Shown: positions 12,033-23,790 of the stretch, in pieces
How positions within the stretch are numbered: position 1 is the stretch's first letter
How the letters are laid out: every line of letters begins with the position of its first letter
Assembly: GCA_032718475.1 (NCBI GenBank)
Contig: JAUCBJ010007041.1
Location: 1-64,000, forward strand
From: Nemertoderma westbladi
Lineage: Eukaryota; Xenacoelomorpha; Nemertodermatida; Nemertodermatidae
Direction of reading: 5' to 3'
DNA: 64,000 nucleotides
Translations under genes and position numbers: made by a program
The notes under the pieces: generated by a model
Told to the model about the DNA's origin: nothing
What the model saw: the letters and a program-made list of their open reading frames with translations, nothing else
The model's database searches: none

Positions 12033-13399
12033 ATATTCAGCCAAATGGAGAAGTCTTGGTTTCGTACTGTAGACTGTTATAGTCTTCGTGGTTGGAACCT
12101 CTCTGCATCGTATTAAATTGAATTAAGATAGTTTATTATTTTGTAAGTAATATTGTGGTTTATGAATAATTTGACTGTTGACCGTTAGTTACGTATTATA
12201 GTGTTTATTGAAGTTTATTTATAGTTAAGTTTTACGCAGACGGGATCCCGAGAGTGATAATCCCGGTCGCGATGCCCGAAATCCCTCAAATTTGTGCTAA
12301 CCAATTTACCCGAGTAAGACAGTAAGAGTAGGGCACGAGTCCAGTTTGCCCTTATCCGAGGCGCATCCCATTGCGTTCGTGGGTCACGCATCAAATGGAG
12401 AAGTGGGCTTGGACTGGAAGATGGTGCTGGGCTGCCATAAGGCCAGACAGGATAGGAACGTCATATGCAGCAACTAGCTAATTAATCTACATCGCCTCTT
12501 CTGTACTTAACTCTATTTTATAATTTTTAACTGATATTTGTGCTGTGTGGTGGGTTTCTCTATAGTTCTCTACCTATTAATTATCAGTAAATGTTTGTCT
12601 CTATACTTTTAATTAATAGGGTACTATACCATTAATAGTGCCGGTGTGTCAATTTTTGTATTAAATGTTCCAGAATTTTTAGCACCACCCATGAAACTTT
12701 CTACTTTTTAATATTTTATTAATCAAGACATGATTGGAGCAAAAAAATTGTTTTCATGTATTGGGTAACATCCTTTGTTAAAGGTAATATTTAGTATTAA
12801 ATAAATAATTAAATAGCATTTATATTAAAAGCCACCCATTTACCCGAGTAAACAATCTAATTAAAATTATAACATTATTATTACTAATGAGGTGTATTCT
12901 TAGAAGTAATACTATATTACAGAAAGGTAAAAGTTCTTCCTAATAAAATTACAGATTATTAAATATAAGAAATAATTGTATATTATTATTAAGAATCAGT
13001 GCATTAAAGCGATATCGAAAGGGGTACATAGATTATACTTTGATTGCTTATTCCTATATGAACAGTGTGAGACTTGATTTGATTTTGCTGTACTATATGC
13101 ATGCAATATAAGCAGCCAGAAATTTGTATAGCAAATTATATTTATATTATATTTAATATATTTTAAGCAATATGCTCTTATGTCTATCACAACATTACAA
13201 TCGTCATGTTTACGAATATGGCAACGAAATTCTCGAGAACCTGCTCAAACTATTATTAAATTTTAAGAAAGTAAGTGTAGCCCTTTGTGTACCAAAGATA
13301 AATTACGTAAATTTTTACTTTCAAGAAAGTATATTTGATCGTACCAAGGTTTATTTTGTTGTTATATATAAAGAGGATAACCATATTATTACTTATCCT
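12033..13399. other. Unannotated DNA, possibly an old element at 12240-12480
   Basis: Bases 12240-12480 are GC-richer than their surroundings, and CAAATGGAGAAG occurs at both 12041 and 12391, which may mark the ends or an internal repeat of a decayed element. TTTACCCGAGTAA occurs near 12306 and 12839. No protein or RNA gene recognised. Confidence 0.35.
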
Positions 13400-13900
13400 A
13401 CCCTCAAAGGCGGCACACTTCCGCCTTTAACCATTTTCGAAATTTATAAATCTTTCATTTGAACCCCGGGGGGCACACTGCAGCCTTAATCATTTGTAAC
13501 ATAATTATTGGCTAAATTGAAATTAATTTGCATAAACTATGTAATTTAAAATTAATCAAACCAACAGGAATCCCTTCAAGCAATAAATTAATTTTTCTAG
13601 ACCAGTTTTTCCTGCACAACACGAATATGAACTCCATTTATCCGCCCCAATAGTAATAAGAAAGTTATAAGAGGTATTAAATAGAGGCGGCACCCTGTCG
13701 CCCTGGGAGTCAGGATAATATACAGTATGTAAAGGCGGCACTCTGCCGCCATGAGGGTTAGGTTATCATTATTCATTATATAAAGGCGAAACACTGTTAC
13801 CCTGGGGATCAGGATAATATTATATAATATGTAAAGGTGGCACTTTGCTGCCATGGGGGTTAAGTTATAATTACAGTAATTAAAGGCGGCATTATGAGCA
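13400..13900 (+). repeat. ~50-bp minisatellite with GC hairpins
   Basis: GC-rich islands in AT-rich DNA recur near 13405, 13684, 13734, 13785, 13835 and 13882, the last five about 50 bp apart. Several are perfect inverted repeats, such as AAAGGCGG...CCGCCTTT at ~13406 and GGCGGCA-CTC-TGCCGCC at ~13734. Others have lost pairing. The words between islands (GGGGTTAGGTTAT, GGATCAGGATAATA) alternate, hinting at a ~100-bp dimer. Confidence 0.75.
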
Positions 13901-14640
13901 TTATCATGAATTATGAACACGAGTACGTGTCGTGACAATACGTGTGATGAACTCGTACCGTGTTGGTACGCAAAGTGTTAAAGGCAAATAGGTCTATGAT
14001 ACAGTTGGTGAAGTTAGTAACGTTGTAGCAGGACGATATAGCTGGTTTTCTGCTCTTGTATCTGGGTCAGTACAAAACGAAGACCAAGGACTTACAAAAC
14101 TAAGAGGTAAAGTAGCGTTAGGTCCCAAAGAGCGTTAGGTCTCATTGGCATTTAAAGGAGCAGGTTAGTAAAGGAGCAGGTTACATAGTGTTGTTGGGGG
14201 AACCAAAACAATAAACGAAAGTTATCACATGTGTTTCGTACAGGTCTTAAGTTTTTGGGTCTTGTGTATTTGTTTTGTACTCACCCTTTTGTAATTATTA
14301 TTGCACGCTTGTAGCAAATTCTTATTGCCAATCTGTTGTTCTATGTACTAATACCGTTGTGGAAACCCAAGAGTCTATAGATCGGATTAGAGACCAAGTT
14401 TATTTTGCAAATTTTTTGACAATAATGCATTACGTGCTACGAGATGGGGGAGGCATGATTATACGAGATAGTGTGTTAAAAGATTGGATGTTACGATATG
14501 GAATAAAACGAAATATTACAATAATCCTTTTCTTTTATTTCGTGAAGCAATGATTCAAATTTCTAATGCCCTGCTGCGCTGTACATTCAATATAGAAGAA
14601 ATGTAGAATTCACAGCTCTTAACAAGTACATTTGTTGGGT
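13901..14640. other. Unannotated DNA with a dispersed AC-rich repeat
   Basis: GTAAAGGAGCAGGTTA then GGGGGAACCAAAACAATAAAC occurs at ~14157-14217, again at ~14661-14727, and in looser form at ~31250-31310. The frame at 14275-14553 (93 codons) has no recognisable motif and I do not call it a gene. Confidence 0.4.
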
Positions 14641-14790
14641 GAATTCTTAGCCCGTGAGTTAGTAAAGGAGTAGGTTAGCAAAGGAGCAGGTTTCAGAGGA
14701 GTAATGGGGGAACCAAAACAATAAACGTTATTGTTTCGCGGGCTAAGAATACCCACGGGCTAGGAATACTCGCATGCTAAGAATTCCTGA
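14641..14790. repeat. Small foldback structure
   Basis: Arms ATTCTTAGCCCG at 14643-14654 and its complement at 14739-14750 enclose a second hairpin, AACAATAA-ACG-TTATTGTT, at 14717-14735. The right arm is followed by two more diverged copies of its own 18-21-bp word (GGGCTAGGAATAC and TGCTAAGAATTCC). This may be the remnant of a foldback element. Confidence 0.6.
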
Positions 14791-15243
14791 GACCGTACAT
14801 TTACAAAGAAATTGAGCCTGGAAATTGCTTTATCGACCACCTTATAATAAAAATATAATAAGAATAATTTCCCATTCAGCATTCATATAATTTGTTCAAC
14901 AACTTATACAATTAAAAATTAGTGATATTCGATGTTTCATTAAAAGCACTATAATATAACATCGCGATCTTAAATATTCAATTTGTTATTCCCCTCAATT
15001 ATACACGATATATGATGTTTCCGGACACCAAGTTGTGCCTACAATCAAAGAAACTTAATATCAATAAATAACCAAAGACGAAAAAGCAATATCACACTCC
15101 CTCACATTACCCTCACATTATACACCACACCCCCTAGTGGTAGCACAGGAATTGATGTCACCACAATTTTCAAATAATCAGTCCCACTGAAAGGGCACAA
15201 CTCTGAACAAATAGTGCGTCGGCACAACTAGCAATCGGCTATC

Positions 15244-15244
<1 letters not shown>
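14791..15244. other. Unannotated AT-rich DNA
   Basis: No feature that I can support before the (GA)n tract. Confidence 0.4.

Positions 15245-15333
<89 letters not shown>
15245..15333 (+). repeat. (GA)n tract opening module copy 2
   Basis: A pure AG run directly followed by TTATTTGCATGGAGCCCTAC, the same junction as at 23482-23510. It is the left counterpart of the GA tract that ends block B. Confidence 0.95.
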
Positions 15334-15334
<1 letters not shown>

Positions 15335-15540
15335 ATTTGCATGGAGCCCTACTGTTACCTCCCAGTGCCAGACTAGCCCTCGGACTACCGATTCTGATTC
15401 ACAACAAGCCCTCCAGTGACATTAGGCCCTACGGTTACAGGTAATGATAGGGCGCAAGCCCTATGGTACCTATTATGGCCCTATAGCTACTTGTGATATT
15501 TATAGCTTTTCATTGGCGGTTAGTTCTATTATTGGTGTAT
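15334..15540 (+). repeat. Module head, copy 2
   Basis: Matches window bases 1-196, plus ~20 bp upstream that copy 1 lacks only because the window starts inside it. It carries six GCCCT-type iterations, the first at 15346-15358. After ATTATTGGTGT the two copies diverge: copy 1 enters the recombinase region, while copy 2 has only ~165 bp of unrelated sequence (15541-15705) before block A. Confidence 0.9.
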
Positions 15541-15705
15541 TAAATGGCAGTAACTAAATAGTTCCAGTTTCCTCTGAAGAGTATAGTACTGGGGTTTCTT
15601 TTTTGAACGAATAAGTCGATTTTTCGAATAAAATTGGCTAAGTGCTTTCCTATGTGCCCATTGGGCTTGTTTTAAATATTCTCAAAAATTGTTTTGTATA
15701 TTTTA

Positions 15706-16391
15706 ATCAGAATATTAATCAATCAGAATGATTTCTTTTGCATAATACTTTTAATAGTGATTATAATAGAATAATAATGATTGCTAGCATTATTCACAAG
15801 AACTGATTCGTTTTCAAACTCTGCCAACGAAATATAACTTATCTAAGAATGCATGTGGGGTGGGAGGAAGAAATATGATCCTGGTCCTAAGTGAAGAATA
15901 TCATCATTTCAAAAGAATCCATACATGACGTCATGCTGGCAAGGCAAGGGGTACGCTTTATTATAACTGTTTTATAATGAGTTTCGAAATATTATTTGAC
16001 AAATTGAAAATATTGACGTAATGACGTGACGTTAAGTGACGTCATTTATGGAAAATATTGCCGATCCTGTCGTTGTCCAGTCACAATTCTGATTATCCGA
16101 TTTAAAAACCCCGTAATACACAGTGATTTCATTATATTGCATGGAAGCTGAGGGTTCCTCCTCCTTTAGATCGCGTTCCTGTAGAGTCCACAAAATGCTT
16201 GGATGGCATATACTCCCAAATGATGGGCACTGGTTACGGTCTATAACACACATTATTGGACAAATTAATATTAGGACATTGAAAGTCGCTGGTAAAACCA
16301 AGCCCTCCCTTCATATACAATTATATAAATAGTGCAGGGCACATAAATTACCAGAAGGCCCTATACAAAACGAGAAAATAATCTGACGCAT
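15706..16391 (+). repeat. Module block A, copy 2
   Basis: Diverged copy of 3062-3759 in the same orientation and the same position relative to head and satellite. Differences are mostly single bases and short indels. Confidence 0.9.
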
Positions 16392-18415
16392 AAGTCTGTC
16401 TCATAAATAACGTTATTATTTGTCTGTCTCTCCTTTACAACGTTATGTATATGTGTCTCCTAAACAACGTTATGTATATATATGTGTCTCCTAAACAACG
16501 TTATGTATATATGTCTCCTAAACAACGTTATGTATATGTGTCTACTAAACAACATTATGTATATGTGTCTCCCAAACAACGTTATGTATATGTATCTCCT
16601 AAACAACGTTATGTATATGTGTCTACTAAACAACATTATGTATATGTGTCTCCCAAACAACGTTATGTATATATGTCTCCTAACCAACGTTATGTATATG
16701 TGTCTCCTAAACAACGTTATGTATATATATGTGTCTCCCAAACAACGTTATGTATATATGTCTCCTAAACAACGTTATGTATATGTGTCTACTAAACAAC
16801 ATTATGTATATGTGTCTCCTAAACAACGTTATGTATATGTATCTCCTAAACAACGTTATGAATATATGTCTCCTAAACAACGTTATGTATATGTGTCTAC
16901 TAAACAACATCATGTATATGTGTCTCCTAAACAACGTTATGTATATGTCTCTCCTAAACAACGTTATGTATATATGTCTCCTTAACAACGTTATGTATAT
17001 GTGTCTCCTAAACAACGTTATGTATATATGTCTCCTAAACAACGTTATGTATATGTGTCTCCTAAACAACGTTATGTCTATGTGTTTCCTAAACAACGTT
17101 ATGTATATGTGTCTCCTAAACAACGTTATGGTTATGTGTCTCCTAAACAACGTTATGTATATGTCTCTCCTAAACAACGTTATGTATATATGTCTCCTTA
17201 ACAACGTTATGTATATGTGTCTCCTAAACAATGTTATGTATATGTGTCTCCTAAACAACGTTATGTATATGTATCTCCTAAACAACGTTATGTATATATG
17301 TCTCCTAAACAACGTTATGTATTTGTGTCTACTAAACAACGTTATGTATATGTGTCTCCTAAACAACGTTATGTATATGTGTCTCCTAAACAACGTTATG
17401 TATATATGTCTCCTAAACAACGTTATGTATATGTATCTTCTAAACAACGTTATGTATATATGTCTCCTAAACAACGTTATGTATTTGTGTCTACTAAACA
17501 ACGTTATGTATATGTGTCTACTAAACAACGTTATGTATATGTGTCTCCTAAACAACGTTATGTATATGTGTCTCCTAAACAACGTTATGTGTATATGTCT
17601 CCTTAACAATGTTATGTATATGTGTCTCCTAAACAATGTTATGTATATGTGTCTCCTAAACAACGTTATGTATATGTGTCTCCTAAACAACGTTATGTAT
17701 ATATGTCTCCTTAACAATGTTATGTATATGTGTCTCCTAAACAATGTTATGTATATGTGTCTCCTAAACAACGTTATGTATATGTGTCTCCTAAACAATG
17801 TTATGTATATGTGTCTCCTAAACAACGTTATGTATATGTCTCTCCTAAACAACGTTATGTATATATGTCTCCTTAACAATGTTATGTATATGTGTCTCCT
17901 AAACAACGTTATGTATCTATGTCTCCTAAACAACGTTATGTATATGTGTCTCCTAAACAACGTTATGTATATGTGTCTCCTAAACAACGTTATGTATATG
18001 TGTCTCCTAAACAATGTTATGTATATGTGTCTCCTAAACAACGTTATGTATATATGTCTCCTTAACAATGTTATGTATATGTGTCTCCTAAACAATGTTA
18101 TGTATATGTGTCTCCTAAACAACGTTATGTATATATGTCCCCCAAACAACGTTATGTATATGTGTCTCCTTAACAATGTTATGTATATGTGTCTCCTAAA
18201 CAACGTTATGTATATATGTCTCCTTAACAATGTTATGTATATGTGTCTCCTAAACAACGTTATGTATATATGTCTCCTTAACAATGTTATGTATATGTGT
18301 CTCCTAAACAATGTTATGTATATGTGTCTCCTAAACAACGTTATGTATATATGTCCCCTAAACAACGTTATGTATATGTGTCTCCTTAACAATGTTATGT
18401 ATATGTGTCTCCTAA
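16392..18415 (+). repeat. 27-bp satellite, array B left part
   Basis: Same 27-bp family as at 3760-5794 but with a different mix of variants: here GTGTCTACTAAACAAC and TATCTCCTAAAC forms are common and GCGTAATG forms are rare. The first units also contain TATATATATG expansions. A LINE interrupts the array at 18416. Confidence 0.97.
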
Positions 18416-21400
18416 CTACTAGGATCGGCATGCTGCATTGCAGCTGCATTTTTAAGAATGCTGTGCCGGCTTGTCAACAAAATTGCACCGCCACAACTCC
18501 CTATCACCCATGACATTTGCTAGATCATCCGCATCTTTAAGGCCAGTGTCCTTTAAGATGCGTCTCAAGAAAGTCATGGGCTGTCCACCATGCTTATTCA
18601 CTCCATGAGGCTGCCAAAGTACAAGATTATGCACTGGCTGGTCCTCACGGCGAAAGCAATGTCCTGCAAAGCGGAGGCGATTTTGTTCTAGTGTCAAGCT
18701 TGGGGGAACCAATGAGACACCTCCAATGTTATATAGTGTCTGGTTGGAGATGTGTGCATTGTACTTGACACAATGTACCCGGCGTAGCATTCTTGTGAAT
18801 GTGCCATCCAGAGATTTGGTGTCCTCAGCAGTTAGAGCCCAGCATGGACTCCCGTAGAGGAGTACTGGAACTACTGCTGCTCTGAATAATCGGACCTTAA
18901 GTTTCCGATTAATTCTAGGTGACTTCCAAATCCTGGAAAGCCTATTCAAGGCTGCCCATGCCTTTCCCTTACGTATTCGAAGGTCCTCACCTGACTTCCG
19001 GATCCATGATCCCAGGTAACAGAAGTCGTCCACATGCTCAAGCATACCATCCTTTGAGCTTATGCTCATCCGATCAGAGACTTGCTGAGGACTTTCAAAG
19101 TTAACTGTCAGAATTTTTGTCTTTCTGGAGTTAATAAAAAGACCAACACTAGAAGCAGCATGTTCTAATGAGCTGAGGAGCCGCTGGGCTCCCTCTAATG
19201 ATTCTGAGAGTACTCCTAAGTCATCAGCAAAGTCTAGATCAGTTAGGTACTTGGCAGGATTTCCTCGACTTCTGGAGCCAGTAGGTGGAGTTATCATCAC
19301 CCCATCATCATTATGATGATCTAAGGACATGCGTAGAACATAGTCAACCACAATAATGAACAAGAATGGTGCAAGTGTGTCTCCTTGGAGGACGCCCCAT
19401 AACACTTCAAATGGTTCTGTGTCACCATCAACAGTAGACACAAATGTTGTCGAACCATCGTATACTGATCTGATTGCTGCAATAATTTCATCAGGAATCC
19501 CATATAATGAAAGTATGCTGAACATACGTGAGCGAGAGACTGAATCAAAGGCCTTGAAGAAGTCAACAAATATAACAGCCAGATGCCTGTCTTTCTTTTT
19601 TGATAACTCTTCAATTATCCTTCTAAGTGCCAAAATGGGCTCCATGGTCCCACGACCTTTACGGAACCCATTCTGATTTCCACGTAGCAGTCTCTCAATG
19701 GGATCCCTGATGCGATTTAATAGAATTCTATTGTATAGTTTTGCAGCAATCGAGATCAATGAGATTCCCCGAAAAGAACCATAGAGTGTTAGGTTGCCCT
19801 TCTTGGGAACTGGCACCAACTTATTTGTTTTCATTTCTTGTGGGACTCTTGTTGTACGGTACATGTCTACTATGATGGGATAGATGAGCTTTAAACACTC
19901 AGGTATTTTAAAGACCTCAGGGGGAACACCATCTACTCCACTGGCACGATTGGTCTTAATGCTCTTTGCAGCAGCCTTCACTTCTGCAAAGGAGATATCG
20001 CCAATGGGAATATCTGGGAGTACAGACTCAGACACTTTTACTTCTATAAAGTTATCAGGCAATACCCTGTCATTATTGAGGAGCTTTTCAAAGTGGGCTT
20101 TCCAACCATTGAGGCGATCGGCTGGTGATTCAGCCTTAACCTTGGTGGTTGGTTGGCTTTTCCGCCCAGTAAGCAGATTGATCGATTTCCATGCCTGGGA
20201 TGATTGCCTGCTGTCGTCAGCATCATTGATGGCATCAACCTGTTGGTTTATTAGCTCCTGTAGATTAACAGAGTACTGCCTGTTCAGGGACCTAGATGCA
20301 GCTTTAACTGCATTCTTGGCCGCTGTAGTCTGTTTGAGTCGGGACTCTTTCTGCGCCTTATGAAGGTCATTTCGGCACTTCTGAATTTTGTTGTCAGTCC
20401 AGGGGGCCCTTTTCCTGTTTCGAGGGTATACAGGAACTGTTTCTGCAGCTGCTAACTTAACTGCTTCTGTAAAGGCAGTATAGCCCTCACAGTGATCTGC
20501 CGCCTCAGAGGCAAGAGCCTCATACCTGTTGCTCAGCTGTAGTGTGAAGCTGGATCTCACACTTGGCTGTTGCAACAGAGAGGACCAGTCATGCCGTGGC
20601 AAGGCAGATTTCGTTGTTCTGCTAGCACGCAGACTAAGTCTTACCTTGGCCACAATAAGGCGGTGATCACTGGAGAAGGGTCGAAGTGTAAATGCATTAC
20701 AGTCTTGTATAGAGCTCCTGTATTTCCTACGAAACAGAATATGGTCTATCTGGGACTTGTGACCACTGGGTCCACTATGAGTCCATAGCTTTCCAGTTCG
20801 CTTCTTGAACTGGGTTCCAGCCGAAAACAATCCATTTCCAGAGATAAAATCCTGAAGATGGACAGAATTTCGGTTAACACTATTGCTATAGACCCAGGGC
20901 GATGTAGGTGATTGATGCAGACTTGCATTAAAGTCTCCCAGGAATGTTAAGAATGCATGCTGATCCACTCCATCAGTTGCTGCTTGTAGATTGTGGTAGA
21001 AATTTTCCACCTCCTCTACAGGGGCAACACTAGTTGGAGAGTAGCACACAATCAGAACCACCTTAGGAAACTTCTTAGCCAGTCTTCCAGAACATGAGAA
21101 GTGGCAACGGATGATGCGGTTAGAGATTTGGTCTATTTTGTCCAATGCTGCATGTGCAGTTTGATTCATCAATAGACCAATTCCACCATTGCCACTATCA
21201 TCTGCTGACGCGAGGGCGAGTCGCCAACCGCCCCCCATGTCCTTAATCAGAACCTCATCAGTCTGTCCAGTCTGCATTCGGTGCTCTTGAACACCCACTG
21301 CGCTAAGAGAAAGCTTATCTGCCAAGGCAGTCAGCTCACCTTGTCGCATTGGGGACCCGAGTGTTAGGGTGTTTACTGAGGCTAGTCTAGTGACTTGCCT

Positions 21401-21709
21401 CAGATTCACCAATGGCTTTGTTGGTCGGGGTGGAACATGAGAGTAGCCTCCAACTCCAGAATCCCTCTCCCCATCACAATCTGGCCTCCCTGGTGACCCA
21501 GGGTTTGGGCCAGAAAGGTCATCAGGAAAGGGACTCAAAGAATTGTTGGCTGCTCTCTCTCCAGTAGGGGGTGAGACAGGCAGCCGGTCAGGAGTTAACT
21601 GACGCCTGTGAGGCCGATTGTGTCCGGTAATTCCACTGGCCTCTAGTGGCCGGACCTCCGCATTGCTAATGTAATCCATAGTGGGGGTTGGGGGGTGCTT
21701 ATACACATA
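18416..21709 (-). mobile_element. Apparently complete 3.3-kb APE-type LINE inserted in the satellite
   Basis: A single-ORF non-LTR retrotransposon on the minus strand. Its 3' end is GCCGATCCTAGTAGT, a TAG-repeat tail rather than poly(A). Both edges carry TATATGTGTCTCCTAA (18400-18415 and 21710-21725), compatible with a 16-bp target-site duplication, although the satellite itself contains this word. Removing the element restores a continuous satellite. The short length with one ORF resembles RTE-type elements, but I cannot place the clade without a phylogeny. Confidence 0.85.
18452..21679 (-). CDS. LINE endonuclease-reverse transcriptase, intact
   Basis: Polyprotein of 1075 residues from the ATG at 21679 with no internal stop; the frame extends nine codons upstream to a GTG. 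It nicks target DNA and reverse-transcribes the element RNA. Residues ~1-95 are Pro/Ser-rich. Residues ~100-346 form an exonuclease-endonuclease-phosphatase domain with catalytic Glu in VQEHR (~132), GDFN (~248-251), IDHIL (~311) and SDH (~337-339). Residues ~615-860 are the reverse transcriptase: FRGISLI, QNGFRKGRGT, motif A FVDFFKAFDS (~704-713), motif B GVLQGDTLAPF and motif C FADD (~817-820). The C-terminal ~150 residues include LRFAGHCFRREDQ, typical of this group. All catalytic residues that I can locate are present, so the copy may be active or only recently inserted. Confidence 0.9.
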   Translation of the reverse strand: MDYISNAEVRPLEASGITGHNRPHRRQLTPDRLPVSPPTGERAANNSLSPFPDDLSGPNPGSPGRPDCDGERDSGVGGYSHVPPRPTKPLVNLRQVTRLASVNTLTLGSPMRQGELTALADKLSLSAVGVQEHRMQTGQTDEVLIKDMGGGWRLALASADDSGNGGIGLLMNQTAHAALDKIDQISNRIIRCHFSCSGRLAKKFPKVVLIVCYSPTSVAPVEEVENFYHNLQAATDGVDQHAFLTFLGDFNASLHQSPTSPWVYSNSVNRNSVHLQDFISGNGLFSAGTQFKKRTGKLWTHSGPSGHKSQIDHILFRRKYRSSIQDCNAFTLRPFSSDHRLIVAKVRLSLRASRTTKSALPRHDWSSLLQQPSVRSSFTLQLSNRYEALASEAADHCEGYTAFTEAVKLAAAETVPVYPRNRKRAPWTDNKIQKCRNDLHKAQKESRLKQTTAAKNAVKAASRSLNRQYSVNLQELINQQVDAINDADDSRQSSQAWKSINLLTGRKSQPTTKVKAESPADRLNGWKAHFEKLLNNDRVLPDNFIEVKVSESVLPDIPIGDISFAEVKAAAKSIKTNRASGVDGVPPEVFKIPECLKLIYPIIVDMYRTTRVPQEMKTNKLVPVPKKGNLTLYGSFRGISLISIAAKLYNRILLNRIRDPIERLLRGNQNGFRKGRGTMEPILALRRIIEELSKKKDRHLAVIFVDFFKAFDSVSRSRMFSILSLYGIPDEIIAAIRSVYDGSTTFVSTVDGDTEPFEVLWGVLQGDTLAPFLFIIVVDYVLRMSLDHHNDDGVMITPPTGSRSRGNPAKYLTDLDFADDLGVLSESLEGAQRLLSSLEHAASSVGLFINSRKTKILTVNFESPQQVSDRMSISSKDGMLEHVDDFCYLGSWIRKSGEDLRIRKGKAWAALNRLSRIWKSPRINRKLKVRLFRAAVVPVLLYGSPCWALTAEDTKSLDGTFTRMLRRVHCVKYNAHISNQTLYNIGGVSLVPPSLTLEQNRLRFAGHCFRREDQPVHNLVLWQPHGVNKHGGQPMTFLRRILKDTGLKDADDLANVMGDRELWRCNFVDKPAQHS

Positions 21710-22311
21710 TATATGTGTCTCCTAAACAACGTTATGTATATATGTCTCCTTAACAATGTTATGTATATGTGTCTCCTAAACAACGTTATGTATATATGTC
21801 TCCTTAACAATGTTATGTATATGTGTCTCCTAAACAACGTTATGTATATGTGTCTCTAAACAACGTTATGTATATATGTCCCCCAAACAACGTTATGTAT
21901 ATGTGTCTCCTTAACAATGTTATGTATATGTGTCTCCTAAACAACGTTATGTATATATGTCTCCTTAACAATGTTATGTATATGTGTCTCCTAAACAACG
22001 TTATGTATATGTGTCTCTAAACAACGTTATGTATATATGTCTCCTTAACAATGTTATGTATATGTGTCTCCTAAACAATGTTATGTATATGTGTTTCCTA
22101 AACAACGTTATGTATATGTGTCTCCTAAACAACGTTATGTATATGTGTCTCCTAAACAACGTTATGTATATATGTCTCCTTAACAATGTTATGTATATGT
22201 GTCTCCTAAACAACGTTATGTATATATGTCTCCTTAACAATGTTATGTATATGTGTCTCCAAAACAATGTTATGTATATGTGTCTCCTTAACAACGTAAT
22301 GTATATGTGTT
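21710..22311 (+). repeat. 27-bp satellite, array B right part
   Basis: Continuation of the array beyond the LINE, ~22 units, ending TAATGTATATGTGTTAGTAT as in copy 1. TCCTTAACAATG variants alternate with TCCTAAACAACG, and two units have lost two bases (TCTCTAAAC). Confidence 0.95.
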
Positions 22312-23481
<1,170 letters not shown>

Positions 23482-23567
23482 ATACCATCGAGAGAGAGTT
23501 ATTTGCATGGAGCCCTACTGTTACCTCCCAGTGCCAGACTAGCCCTCGGACTACCGATTCTGATTCA
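23482..23567 (+). repeat. Third module head, truncated
   Basis: GAGAGAG then TTATTTGCATGGAGCCCTAC and on to GATTCTGATTCACA match 15327-15403, after which the sequence diverges into the NPRL2 5' flank. It is the closest module fragment to a cellular gene here. Confidence 0.85.
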
Positions 23568-23722
23568 CATCTGCACATCGGCTAATCCTGTAATCGCAAG
23601 CTTGTGGCATCGCCATACACTACACAGTCCAGCAGTCGTTTGGGAGTTCGAATTGTTGATAAAAACAATAACATTAGGGTAGGGCTGTAGATCCTATCCT
23701 ATCCTATCGATACCTATCTGCC

Positions 23723-23732
23723 TATATTTAAG
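23723..23732 (+). promoter_or_regulatory. Candidate TATA box of NPRL2
   Basis: TATATTTAAG lies 30 bp upstream of TCAACA (A at 23753), an initiator-like start, and 68 bp upstream of the NPRL2 ATG. The spacing is canonical for a TATA promoter; its use is inferred. Confidence 0.4.
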
Positions 23733-23790
23733 CTGGCAAACTGAAGTGCGTCAACAACAAAAACAGTCTAGCACAGCTCTAGTGACAAGC

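Noticed and set aside
14275-14553. 93-codon frame as a gene
   Set aside because: No recognisable motif, no splice or promoter context, and a length expected by chance in this amount of DNA.
16707-18513. 580- and 594-codon frames on opposite strands
   Set aside because: Same 27-bp satellite artefact in array B; the plus frame even runs into LINE antisense sequence.
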